Shown here one piece after another: positions 16,727 to 24,840 of a stretch of 64,000 nt of DNA. The notes beneath the pieces were generated by a model. It was not told the DNA's origin and ran no database searches. It saw nothing but the letters and a program-made list of their open reading frames with translations. Position numbers and translations under genes: made by a program. How positions within the stretch are numbered: the first letter of the stretch is position 1; the number at the start of each line of letters is the position of its first letter. This stretch comes from MADRE3 sp963718195 (lineage in GTDB: Bacteria; Desulfobacterota; Desulfobulbia; Desulfobulbales; Desulfocapsaceae), in NCBI GenBank assembly GCA_963718195.1, contig CAVQYQ010000004.1, forward strand, positions 124,001 to 188,000. The letters run 5' to 3'.

Positions 16727-17981
16727 TGTCTTCCTCTTTGCCATCGGCGAGCTGCCAACGATAGCCGGAATCTGTATCTTCTACCATGATGCCGGCACGA
16801 CTCAGGGCATCACGCAGGGCATCGCCTAATTCAAATTGTTGTGCGTCTCTCAGCTGCTGGCGGGTTGCAAGAAGGCTGTCGACAATTGGACCGATCGCCT
16901 TTGCCAGTGCAGATCTGGTCAGTGCAGTCCTGGTTCCGAGTTCCGCCAGCTGTTCCCGAAAGAGATCCCTGGCCTGGGAAATTAACTCCGGGTTCTCCCT
17001 GTTTCCCTCTGCCTGCCAGAGGATACGGTCCAATTCCAATAGTCCATTAGCGGATTGTCTGAGATCATCAGTAGCAATGGCCTGCTGAAAATCCTCTTTA
17101 AGATCATGCACCGCGCACCAGAAATCCGATTCATCGTCTTGCTGAGCTGCAACCTTTAAACCGGAGGCTGACTCAACTGCAGCCGCAACGAGGCCCCCGC
17201 CCTCTCCCTGCAAGAGTTCGATGGGGTATGTTTTGTTGCAGACAAAATAATGGGTATTACCACAGTGTTGCAACACCGCCCTGCCAATACCATAAATCTG
17301 AAAAGAGTTGCTGGAAAAATCAATGATACAGGCGGTATGTTCATCGAGGCCAAGCACCGGTACGGGTTCTTCCAGCATTGATACGAGTTCATCAAACCGG
17401 GAACTACCCATAAAGCAGCGGCTGGTATCATGGGTTCCGCCTTCGGCATTATTCCAATGGGGGATTACGATGATTTGCAAACCGAATGGACCGAGAATAT
17501 CGAGACCTGCAACCCAGTGCAGCGGCTGACCGACTTTATATATTTCATATACCGGAAGTGTAAAACGGCCGGCAGTCAGTGCAGCGGCGCTTGCCGCCAC
17601 GAGACAGCCACCTTTTCGAATATGGTTGATAAAAATCTCCGGAATCCGGGATTTGGAGAGTTGTTCGACTGCATAGGTGGGACTACCTGGTCCCATCAGA
17701 ATATAGTCAGCGCCTCGTAATTTATGATAGGCCTCGGCAGCATCAACCTCAGAAATCGTTTCAGACGATTTATACGAAGCGATGTCCAAACGGCATCCCA
17801 CCCGCTTGCGAAAATATTCAATCGCAGTTGCGCCGATCTGCTCCGCATTAAGCTGAAACCCGGCTGGAGTGTCGAGAAAAAGTGCAGATCTGTCGGCGGG
17901 GAATTGAGAGAGAAGCATTTTGTGGACCTCAACCATAGTGGCTGTAAGCTCACCTGATCCCATGAGTGCAAGTGTACCCAT
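16710..17981 (-). CDS. S51 peptidase-like domain fused to cysteinyl-tRNA synthetase C-terminal domains
   Basis: A 423-residue fusion. Residues 1-270 are a class-I glutamine-amidotransferase-like domain of the S51 group (dipeptidase E, cyanophycinase): LMGSGELT, ILMGPGSPTYAV, a nucleophile elbow AASAAALTAG with Ser131 (Gly replaced by Ala), IPHW (His175) and GLDEHTA. Residues 290-411 match the helical DALR-type and anticodon-binding end of cysteinyl-tRNA synthetase, closing with the GDALRDALSRAGIMVEDT motif and a G-Y-R-W-Q end. The catalytic HIGH/KMSKS half of the synthetase is absent. Function unknown; a role in peptide or cysteine chemistry, or in tRNA binding, is inferred. It is 88 bases after a stand-alone S51 gene. 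Confidence 0.85.
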   Translation of the reverse strand: MGTLALMGSGELTATMVEVHKMLLSQFPADRSALFLDTPAGFQLNAEQIGATAIEYFRKRVGCRLDIASYKSSETISEVDAAEAYHKLRGADYILMGPGSPTYAVEQLSKSRIPEIFINHIRKGGCLVAASAAALTAGRFTLPVYEIYKVGQPLHWVAGLDILGPFGLQIIVIPHWNNAEGGTHDTSRCFMGSSRFDELVSMLEEPVPVLGLDEHTACIIDFSSNSFQIYGIGRAVLQHCGNTHYFVCNKTYPIELLQGEGGGLVAAAVESASGLKVAAQQDDESDFWCAVHDLKEDFQQAIATDDLRQSANGLLELDRILWQAEGNRENPELISQARDLFREQLAELGTRTALTRSALAKAIGPIVDSLLATRQQLRDAQQFELGDALRDALSRAGIMVEDTDSGYRWQLADGKEEDNDQSS

Positions 17982-18069
17982 AACCTGTCGCGTCCTCTAG
18001 AGCTGCAGTTTCTGTAAATGTCGTAATGTGGTTTTAAGCAGGATGGTAAGTAAATCATTACCATTTTCT

Positions 18070-18789
18070 TTACAGTAGGTCAATTTGCGGGGAAGGCAAC
18101 TTCTCATTTGAAATTACTGCACCTGCAGCATAGGAGTGGACATTTCCCTGATCATAGAGCACGACTCTTCCACCGCCATACACTGTCCATCCACCATAAA
18201 CCGCATCGTTGATGATGCCGGTTTCCTCGTCAATGCCGAGTATACTGAACCCCGGCAGCAGGTGGAGTAATCTTTTGACCCAGGCAATACCAACACTATT
18301 GTGATGTGGGATGAGGCAAATCCCCGCCATGAGATTAAGTCCGGCCACGACCGTTTGAGAAGAAGGGTCGTAAAATGTTTCGCACAGCACCATTGCTCCA
18401 GCACTGCTACCGCCAATCACCCCACCAGTCTGGTACACAGAGCAGATACTCTCCCAGCTATGTGTTCCCCTCAACGTCTCTGCCAGGTGAAAAGGAAAAC
18501 CGCCGAGCAAAAAAACAAGGCGCGAACACCTCAACTGCATGCTTAATTCTTGGTCATCTGCTGAATCCCGATCGATCACTGGCCTGCATACCACGTTGCG
18601 TGCACCAATCCCGCGGAACCATTGGACACCGTTTTGGCCGGCACGATGATGGTTGTTATCAGGCGCCGCTGCCGCAGGGATAATATCGACTGCAACATGC
18701 TCGCCACCGGCAAGAACCAACGCCCTGCTGTCAGCATCAATCATACGACCGCTAAACTCAGCCCCACCTTCCAATAGTAGATAGCCCAT
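18070..18789 (-). CDS. Cyanophycinase-like S51-family protein
   Basis: A 239-residue protein of the S51/class-I glutamine-amidotransferase-like fold. Seen: the conserved start YLLLEGGAEF, VFLLGGFPFHLAETL, the nucleophile elbow VIGGSSAGAMVL (canonical Ser), LIPHHNSVG and GIDEETG. Cyanophycinase cleaves aspartyl-arginine polymer and dipeptidase E removes N-terminal Asp; no cyanophycin synthetase is in the window, so another amide or peptide substrate is likely. The ATG at 18789 is chosen for its GGGGTG ribosome site; a GTG at 18798 is in frame. It is the first gene of the 11-kb operon, with a TATAAT box about 70 bases upstream. Confidence 0.85.
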   Translation of the reverse strand: MGYLLLEGGAEFSGRMIDADSRALVLAGGEHVAVDIIPAAAAPDNNHHRAGQNGVQWFRGIGARNVVCRPVIDRDSADDQELSMQLRCSRLVFLLGGFPFHLAETLRGTHSWESICSVYQTGGVIGGSSAGAMVLCETFYDPSSQTVVAGLNLMAGICLIPHHNSVGIAWVKRLLHLLPGFSILGIDEETGIINDAVYGGWTVYGGGRVVLYDQGNVHSYAAGAVISNEKLPSPQIDLL

Positions 18790-18856
18790 GCAATGCACCC
18801 CAGCATATTGTTGGAGCAGCCCCTGGAAGAATCCTCTTGATGTAAACCAGGAGATA

Positions 18857-18862
18857 ATTATA
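18857..18862 (-). promoter_or_regulatory. Candidate -10 box of the 18.8-7.9 kb operon
   Basis: A perfect TATAAT preceded by TTG on the minus strand, about 70 bases upstream of the first operon gene. No good -35 box stands 16-18 bases before it. On the other side of the same gap an inverted repeat ACCTA-AAG-TAGGT (18975-18987) precedes the divergent dehydrogenase gene. Confidence 0.4.
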
Positions 18863-19068
18863 CAAGTAGTAGCATATCTATCTTGAAATTTCAGGAAGAA
18901 ACCATCCTCAATCTGTTATCTCAGCCCACCTGCTTCCCCCTGTCGGAACTGGTACGCTCAACAATAGACCTTTTACCTAAAGTAGGTTATTCTGCTCTTT
19001 TAGTGCAATTCACAAAGTTGAAGCTCATACCAGAAAGATCATGAAAACTATAAATACGGGAGCGCACT

Positions 19069-19796
19069 ATGACCAAACGAATCGTCATCTATGGTGGCTC
19101 AGGGGGGATCGGCTCGGCAACAGCGAGGCTTCTGCGGGCAGATGGGCATGAACTCCATTTGGCCGGAAGGTCTGAGGATAAACTTGCAACACTCTCATCA
19201 GAACTCAAAGCCGGGTATACCGTGGGCGATGTGTGCGATGCAGGCCTCTTCACTCAGGTGGTCAATGATTTTCCCGGTCCATGGGATGGTCTTGTCTACA
19301 GTGTTGGCACCATTAATCTTGGCAGTATAAGGCGACTTTCCGACACCGATTTCCTCCACGATTTTCAGTAAATGCAATGGGAGCGGCCCTCGCTATACAG
19401 TCCGGCCTGCCAGCGCTAAAAAAGAGCAATGGTGTCCCCTCGATCGTTCTGTTTTCCAGTGTCGCATCACTCCAGGGCTTCACCTTCCATGGTTCCATGG
19501 GAATGGCAAAAGGGGCGGTCAATGGGTTGACGCTTGCGCTTGCTGCAGAGCTGGCACCAAACGTTCGGGTCAATGCTATTGCCCCATCGTTAACCAGGAC
19601 CCCCCTTGCTCAATCAATATTGGCAAACGACAAGGTTGCCCAGGCTGTCACGGATCTTCATGCCTTAAAAAAACTGGGCACCAGTGACGATATAGCCAAT
19701 CTTGTGGTGTACCTGCTCTCGGATCAGGCGGGCTGGGTCACCGGGCAAATCATCAGTGTTGACGGGGGTCGTTCAACTCTGAGACCACAGGGCTAA
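19069..19796 (+). pseudogene. Short-chain dehydrogenase/reductase, interrupted by a frameshift
   Basis: Two frames make one SDR of about 242 residues. The first (19069-19371) has the cofactor loop IYGGSGGIGSA and ends at a TAA; the second continues with NAMGAALAIQ, the catalytic-region FSSVASLQGF ... GMAKGAVNGLTLALA (the usual Tyr of the YxxxK motif reads M, with Lys kept), VNAIAPSLTRTPLA and VTGQIISVDGG. One missing base at about 19366-19370 restores DFQVNAMGA. The ATG has GGGAGCG at good spacing. It is upstream of cydAB on the same strand, 112 bases away. The loss of the catalytic Tyr (SMGMAK for the usual YxxxK) suggests an inactive or atypical enzyme even without the frameshift. Confidence 0.75.
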
Positions 19797-19908
19797 ACGA
19801 AACAGAGACAATAATCAAATAGAACGCCTGAGCTGAAATACAGAGGATTTCAGCTGAATCTTTGCGAATATCAGGTAGTTTATTTCTTTGCAAAACAGGA
19901 GGAGATGT

Positions 19909-21471
19909 ATGGATGTTGTAATGTTGTCCCGATTGCAGTTTGCCTTTACAATCATGTTTCATTACATATTTCCACCCCTGACCATTGGTCTCGGGGTGAT
20001 TATTGCCTATCTTGAGACCAGATACTATCTCACGAGAAAGCCGGTCTTCGCTATCGCCACCCAATTCTGGACCAAAATCTTTGTCTTAAACTTCGCCATA
20101 GGAGTCTCCAGCGGCATCGTCATGGAGTTCCAGTTCGGCACCAACTGGGCGACCTATTCCCGTTTTGTCGGTGATGTTTTCGGTAGCGCTCTTGCTGCAG
20201 AAGGTATATTTGCATTTTTCCTTGAATCCGGCTTCCTGGCAATTGTCGCATTCGGTAGAGAAAAGGTAAGTGCTGGTCTCTATCTTTTCAGCATGTATAT
20301 GGTGGCCCTGGGCTCAATCTTTTCCTCCATATGGATTGTGGTCGCCAACAGCTGGCAGCAGACACCGGCCGGACACCACATCGTCGATATACTCCGACCA
20401 GACTCCTCAGCAGGCGGCTCCGGCGAAATGATTCCCTGGGTCGTCGATGGAGTCGTTCAGCGAAGGGCGGAAATCGTAGATTTCCTGGCCATGGTCTTCA
20501 ACCCGTCAACGGTGCAGCGCCTGAGCCATGTCCTTCTGGGCTGTGCAGCCGTTGGCGGCTTTTTCGTACTGAGTATTTCCGCCTACTATATACTGAAAGA
20601 CAAGCATCATGAGTTTGCCCGCCATTCTTTTAATGGGGCACTCCTTTTCAGCCTTGCAGCCTCACTTGGCCTTGCCATTAATGGTCACACCCAGGCCCAA
20701 GATGTTTATAGAAATCAACCGGCAAAACTCGCAGCCTTTGAAGGCCATTATACAACCGGCCGCGCCGATTTAAATCTGGTCGGCTGGCCAAATGAACGCG
20801 AAGAGCGTATCGATTATGAGTTGAGTCTTCCCGGCGGTCTCAGCTTTATGGTCTTTGATGATTTTACCTTCAGCAAACCCGTAGTCGGGCTTGACCGATT
20901 CAAACCAGAAGACCGGCCTCCCCTGCTGATTCCATTTTTTTCCTGGCGCCTGATGGTTGGCTTTGGCGGCCTAATGATTGTCCTCTGCACGGCTGGCCTC
21001 GTCTTCAATCTTAAAAAACAACTCGCCCAGAAACGTCCGCTCCTCTGGTCCTTTGTGTTTGCCATCGGCTTTGTCATGGTCGCAAACCAGAGCGGCTGGA
21101 TAGCGGCCGAAGTTGGCCGACAGCCATGGACAGTCCATCCGCCGGTTATCTGGAATGAGAGTGGCACCGATTTAGTCACCGCCGCCGATGGGTTGTATCA
21201 GTATGACGAAAGTCTTGGTTTACGAACAAGCAACTCATTCAGTGCGGCTGTCAGCGTTGAAGAGGCCAGGACGTCACTCATCCTTTTTGCTATTCTCTAC
21301 GCTGCCCTGACAGCGGTTTGGATCATCGTGCTCGACAGAAAAATACGCATCGGTCCGGAACCTCTGCCGGCAGCTGCAGCTTCCGGGGGGACAGGTGTGG
21401 TGCAGGCGGCAACCGACAGGCAGCATGCCCGGTTGAGTGACAAAGAAAAAGACCAAGGAGGTGCATCGTGA
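19909..21471 (+). CDS. cydA: Cytochrome bd ubiquinol oxidase subunit I
   Basis: A 520-residue membrane subunit that carries the three hemes and the quinol site of cytochrome bd oxidase, reducing oxygen to water. Seen: the N-terminal LSRLQFAFTIMFHYIFPPL with heme ligand His18, the E98/E106 pair in AAEGIFAFFLES, His207 in LSHVLLG, and GWIAAEVGRQPW. About 20 residues are inserted at 160-190 (ILRPDSSAGG and following) relative to the E. coli protein, and the Q-loop carries FMVFDDFTFSKPV. The ATG at 19909 has AGGAGGAG just upstream; an in-frame TTG at 19888 is less likely. It overlaps cydB by four bases. In anaerobic sulfate reducers such oxidases mainly remove oxygen. Confidence 0.95.
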   Translation: MDVVMLSRLQFAFTIMFHYIFPPLTIGLGVIIAYLETRYYLTRKPVFAIATQFWTKIFVLNFAIGVSSGIVMEFQFGTNWATYSRFVGDVFGSALAAEGIFAFFLESGFLAIVAFGREKVSAGLYLFSMYMVALGSIFSSIWIVVANSWQQTPAGHHIVDILRPDSSAGGSGEMIPWVVDGVVQRRAEIVDFLAMVFNPSTVQRLSHVLLGCAAVGGFFVLSISAYYILKDKHHEFARHSFNGALLFSLAASLGLAINGHTQAQDVYRNQPAKLAAFEGHYTTGRADLNLVGWPNEREERIDYELSLPGGLSFMVFDDFTFSKPVVGLDRFKPEDRPPLLIPFFSWRLMVGFGGLMIVLCTAGLVFNLKKQLAQKRPLLWSFVFAIGFVMVANQSGWIAAEVGRQPWTVHPPVIWNESGTDLVTAADGLYQYDESLGLRTSNSFSAAVSVEEARTSLILFAILYAALTAVWIIVLDRKIRIGPEPLPAAAASGGTGVVQAATDRQHARLSDKEKDQGGAS

Positions 21472-22496
21472 GTTCTGAAATCCTCTGCATTGTCTGGTTT
21501 GTAATACTGAATATTCTGCTCATCGGCTATGCAATACTCGATGGCTTTGATCTCGGAGTCGGCATCCTGCATCCCTTTGTTGCAAAAACCGACCGGGAAA
21601 GACGACTGGTCATGAACAGTATCGGGCCGCTCTGGGATGGCAACGAAGTGTGGCTTGTGACGTTTGGCGGGGCATTGTTCGCCATGTTCCCGAATGGTTA
21701 CGCCTCGATTTTCAGTGCATTTTATCTCCCCTTTGTCCTGCTTCTTTTCGCCCTCATTTTTCGGGCAGTATCTCTGGAATTCCGTTCAAAACGAACGAAC
21801 ACCTTCTGGCGCAACTTCTGGGACCTGCTCTTTTTCATCGGATCCACCATGGCGACATTCCTGTTTGGCGTAGCGGTTGGTGCAACTATGCAGGGATTGG
21901 AACTCTCCGAGCTGGGAGACTATCAGGGGACCATGCTTGATCTTCTTTCTGGTTTCAGTGTGAGTGTGGGGTTGTTTAGCGTGGCACTTTTTGCCATGCA
22001 CGGGGCCATTTATCTGTATTTAAAAACTGAAGGGGAATTGCAGCAACGTCTTTTCACCTGGATGAAAGGAACCTATTATCTCTATCTCGCGCTCTTTATT
22101 ATCGTTACCCTGTGGTCGGTTTTTCTGGTGCCTGCATCATTGCAGCATTTTGGTGACTATCCACTCCTTTGGCTGGTGCCTCTAATCAATGTTCTGGCAA
22201 TCGCCAATATTCCCAGGGCAATAGCCAGAAAAAAACCTCTTTATGCCTTTTTTAACAGTTGCTTTACTATTGCAGCGCTGGTTTTCCTGTTCAGTGCCGC
22301 TATTTTTCCTGATCTTTTACCTGCATCAAACAATTCAGCATTTTCCATTACAATATTCAACGCTGCATCCAGCATGCTGACCCAGAAGATCGGACTCGTT
22401 ATCGTAGCACTTGGAATGCCGATGGTTCTATCCTATACCATTCTGATATACTGGACATTCCGGGGGAAAGTTGAATTGGGTGAGGGCAGCTATTAA
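21468..22496 (+). CDS. cydB: Cytochrome bd ubiquinol oxidase subunit II
   Basis: A 342-residue polytopic membrane protein that pairs with CydA. Seen: the N-terminal IGYAILDGFDLGVGILHPFV, NSIGPLWDGNEVWLVTFGGALFAMFP and the AIYLYLKTEGELQQR loop, all typical of CydB. The start is GTG, overlapping the cydA stop as GTGA, with AAGGAGGTG upstream, so translation is coupled. No CydC/CydD transporter or CydX gene is visible after it. Confidence 0.95.
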   Translation: MSSEILCIVWFVILNILLIGYAILDGFDLGVGILHPFVAKTDRERRLVMNSIGPLWDGNEVWLVTFGGALFAMFPNGYASIFSAFYLPFVLLLFALIFRAVSLEFRSKRTNTFWRNFWDLLFFIGSTMATFLFGVAVGATMQGLELSELGDYQGTMLDLLSGFSVSVGLFSVALFAMHGAIYLYLKTEGELQQRLFTWMKGTYYLYLALFIIVTLWSVFLVPASLQHFGDYPLLWLVPLINVLAIANIPRAIARKKPLYAFFNSCFTIAALVFLFSAAIFPDLLPASNNSAFSITIFNAASSMLTQKIGLVIVALGMPMVLSYTILIYWTFRGKVELGEGSY

Positions 22497-22644
22497 AACA
22501 ACACTATGATTATACCTTTTTGATAAGAGCTCGGTCACAACCCAACCGACGACAAAGGTAACAAGATGCAACGATACCAGGCTACCGGTTTCAAGGAATT
22601 TACCGGCAAAGAACAGGGCAGCAGCAGAGTGGACTCACCTCTTG

Positions 22645-23244
22645 CTAGTTGAACACTTTTATCCAGTCAACCTCAATCCTAAATGGACCGGACTGCCCAT
22701 CCGCTATCAGAAATCCGATCTGCTGAATAGTTTCGGGTAACAGTGGCGCGGCATCATTGACGATTCGCCCCCTGAAAACCGGCTCGAAATCGGTGAACAG
22801 AGCCTTTATACTTTGTGTTTCCCCTGACTGTGTTTTAAATCGGTATCGATAAGATATGCCGTCAAAGCGATCATCAGTTCGTAGACGAAGCTGGTAGTCT
22901 TTACCATCACCTCGGATCTGCAGAATTAATCCGGAATACGCTGCAAGTTTGTAGGGCCGGGGAGTAGTTCTTGTTGAGGCAAAACCGCCATTATTTTCCA
23001 GTGAAACTGTTCCCTGAAAAATGGCTGTTCCACCTTCGGTAAAGATAATCTCGCTGCGTGAAATTCCCCCCATAACTCCATCGTTAACTATGTACCAAGA
23101 TTCTCTATCTTCAGCACGACTGAAATCAAGTACCATATGTTCCTTTTGTTCCATCTTGTCAGTGGCTCCTGCACTCCTCAAAACCGGTGTGAAACAGAGA
23201 GTGAGAGTAATCAAAAGAGTTGTTATGTTAGAGTAAGTTACCAT
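22645..23244 (-). CDS. Exported CIA30-family protein
   Basis: A 199-residue protein with a signal peptide (hydrophobic TTLLITLTLCFTPVL) and a CIA30/NADH:ubiquinone oxidoreductase intermediate-associated-protein-30 domain: WYIVNDGVMGGISRS, SLENNGGFASTRT, GDGKDYQLRLRT, a FEPVFRGR segment and a VDWIKVF end. In mitochondria the family assists complex I assembly; bacterial exported forms have carbohydrate-binding-like folds and no settled role. It converges with cydB. The 148-base gap shows no clear terminator. Confidence 0.85.
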   Translation of the reverse strand: MVTYSNITTLLITLTLCFTPVLRSAGATDKMEQKEHMVLDFSRAEDRESWYIVNDGVMGGISRSEIIFTEGGTAIFQGTVSLENNGGFASTRTTPRPYKLAAYSGLILQIRGDGKDYQLRLRTDDRFDGISYRYRFKTQSGETQSIKALFTDFEPVFRGRIVNDAAPLLPETIQQIGFLIADGQSGPFRIEVDWIKVFN

Positions 23245-23557
23245 CTGAGTATCACTTTCTTTTAGAAATCAGGGGTTAAATAGCCTTCAAGCATCCTCTG
23301 GTTTTCAATCTCAGAAACAATAAGTATGAACAATTGCAATTTCTTGTTTAATTTCAGGCAACACCGGTTCCCATCGGCCCAGAATTGATCGACAGCCTGA
23401 AATTTAGTATGATAACGGTATCTTTGAAACTTATTCATTGACAAGCAAGCGCAATTCCCATACCAGAATACGTAAGAGATGCTTGGTTAAATCACAGAGA
23501 AAGAAGTGGCATTTTTATGGTAAAATTGTTAAACAAAACTCCCACATTTCCCATAGT
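23245..23557. other. Upstream region of tRNA-Arg
   Basis: About 310 bases without a gene. A TTGACA hexamer near 23443 and a TAAAAT about 30 bases before the tRNA could belong to tRNA promoters, but neither has a well-spaced partner. The side near 23244 should hold the promoter of the CIA30 gene. Confidence 0.3.
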
Positions 23558-23634
23558 GGTCCCGTAGCTCAGTAGGATAGAGCACGAGATTCCTAATCTC
23601 GGTGTCGCAGGTTCGAATCCTGCCGGGATCACCA
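23558..23634 (+). tRNA. tRNA-Arg (anticodon CCT)
   Basis: A full cloverleaf is visible: a seven-pair acceptor stem (GGTCCCG with CGGGATC, one G-U), D-arm GCTC...GAGC, anticodon stem CGAGA/TCTCG with loop TTCCTAA, T-arm GCAGG-TTCGAAT-CCTGC, discriminator A and encoded CCA. The anticodon CCT reads the rare Arg codon AGG. The accessory island with Fic and restriction fragments follows it. Confidence 0.95.
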
Positions 23635-23743
23635 CTTTTCTTCAACGGTCGAATAGACGCAATACTGACGCCGCATTCAAGCTCTATATAAGGGTGTGCA
23701 GAATCGGTATTTTGGAAGGACATGATCCAGAGAGTGCAACACC

Positions 23744-24142
23744 TTAATCGGCAGCCCGTTCGATACTAAAATAACTGCCGAGAGCAAATTCAATGCTCTG
23801 CAAAGGCGTAAGATGAATCGCGGATACATATGTCAATACCAGTTCTCCTCTAGTCCGTGTCAGGCTAAGCTGAGCATCATTAAACTCTATGACATCGAAT
23901 GTTCCCGATTTATATCTTTTTTCTACCAGTTGGACATTTTCCTTGGCCAGCCTCAAAGCCTGTAATGCCAAATCTACACTTTCCCGGTTCTCTTCAGCCT
24001 CATTATCATCATTGGCAAAAATGAGCGGATCATTATTATAGATTCCAACTTTAATCAATGGAGTCGAGCTGAGGCTGCCGGGAACCAGATATTGGCTTAA
24101 AATAAGAAGAAGGACGAGTATGGATTTATTCATGGAAGCCAT
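23744..24142 (-). pseudogene. Chimeric remnant: periplasmic-binding N-terminus joined to TolC-type C-terminus
   Basis: A 132-residue frame. The first 45 residues are a signal peptide followed by LIKVGIYNNDPLIFAND, the typical start of periplasmic solute-binding or BvgS-like sensor domains. The rest (ALRLAKENVQLVEKRYKSG, then FDVIEFNDAQLSLTRTRGEL) is the last helical repeat of TolC/outer-membrane efflux proteins. Neither half is complete, so this looks like the product of a deletion that joined the ends of two genes. A start at 24133 is also possible; no ribosome site is evident. The 250 bases upstream hold only a short unplaced frame. Confidence 0.55.
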
Positions 24143-24395
24143 AAAAGAATTCTGTTTGAATTGTACCGATTATTTTCCCTATTTGGCTCAGGAAATAAGC
24201 CCATTGCTGAAACATCTTTAGATAGTCTGGTACTATTGAGGTGGTACTCATTCCTGTGAATCCATCACCAATACTCATATAAAAGCACAACTTTAGATCA
24301 CAAATCAATGATAAGTTCAGGTGTCACAGATTTTTTTACGCGCATAGTACAATTTGCCACAAATGTCTTCTTTTACCTGCAAGAGATAATAACCC

Positions 24396-24641
24396 GACGG
24401 GATATTCAATCCTCGCCAAATAAAAGTCATTGACCGAATACTCAAAAAAATGCCCAAAGGTTTTGACGGAGGATTGCGTGCTCAAAATTATCGAGCAATT
24501 ACAAAATCTCCGGCAGCAACAGCAACTAGAGATTTACAAGATTTGGTGAGTGTAGGTATCTGTTCAAAAACCGACCAGCAAAAGTGCACTCGCTCTACAT
24601 TGAGCCTTTCCCACTTCTTGGGTAGAGGTTCCCTGTCATAG
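24396..24641 (+). pseudogene. Fragment of a Fic-protein C-terminal domain
   Basis: The frame between a TAA at 24390 and a stop at 24639 encodes a segment closely matching the C-terminal winged-helix part of the intact Fic protein at 24841: NPRQIKVIDRIL and NYRAITKSPAATATRDLQDL correspond to NPRQLKVITRIL and NYRAITKSPTATATRDLQDL. The Fic catalytic half is missing and the two copies have diverged by substitutions throughout. It is the relic of a second, older Fic gene. Confidence 0.75.
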
Positions 24642-24768
24642 AGGTTTAGAAATAGATGGATCGCAAAGCTATTACGCTAAGCTCTAAGAAGTGGTCAACC
24701 AGAAACAAAAAAGGCAAAAGACAATGCTGCTTGATCCCAAGCCCACAACTTCTATTAATAATGTTTCA

Positions 24769-24819
24769 TGATCTAAAAAATACGTTTTTATAGATCATAA
24801 TTATGTTTATATTGATCTA
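24769..24819 (+). promoter_or_regulatory. Phased operator-like half-sites upstream of the Fic gene
   Basis: Three copies of a seven-base element occur at exact 22-base spacing: TGATCTA (24769-24775), its reverse complement TAGATCA (24791-24797) and TGATCTA again (24813-24819). Twenty-two bases is two helical turns, so all lie on one face of the DNA. They end just before the ribosome site AAAGGGAGG (24821-24829). The last copy would cover the transcript start or leader, as expected of an autoregulatory operator. Confidence 0.5.
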
Positions 24820-24840
24820 TAAAGGGAGGTTTTATAAATC

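Noticed and set aside
22497..22640. Hydrophobic minus-strand frame (AAALFFAGKFLETGSLVSLH) between cydB and the CIA30 gene
   Set aside because: It follows a stop codon with no start or ribosome site, is under 50 codons and matches no family I can name; could be a membrane-protein relic but not supportable.
23529..23723. 64-residue minus-strand frame across the tRNA-Arg region
   Set aside because: It is antisense to the tRNA; the RIRTCDTEIRNLVLYPTELRD-like product is the well-known spurious protein read from tRNA genes.
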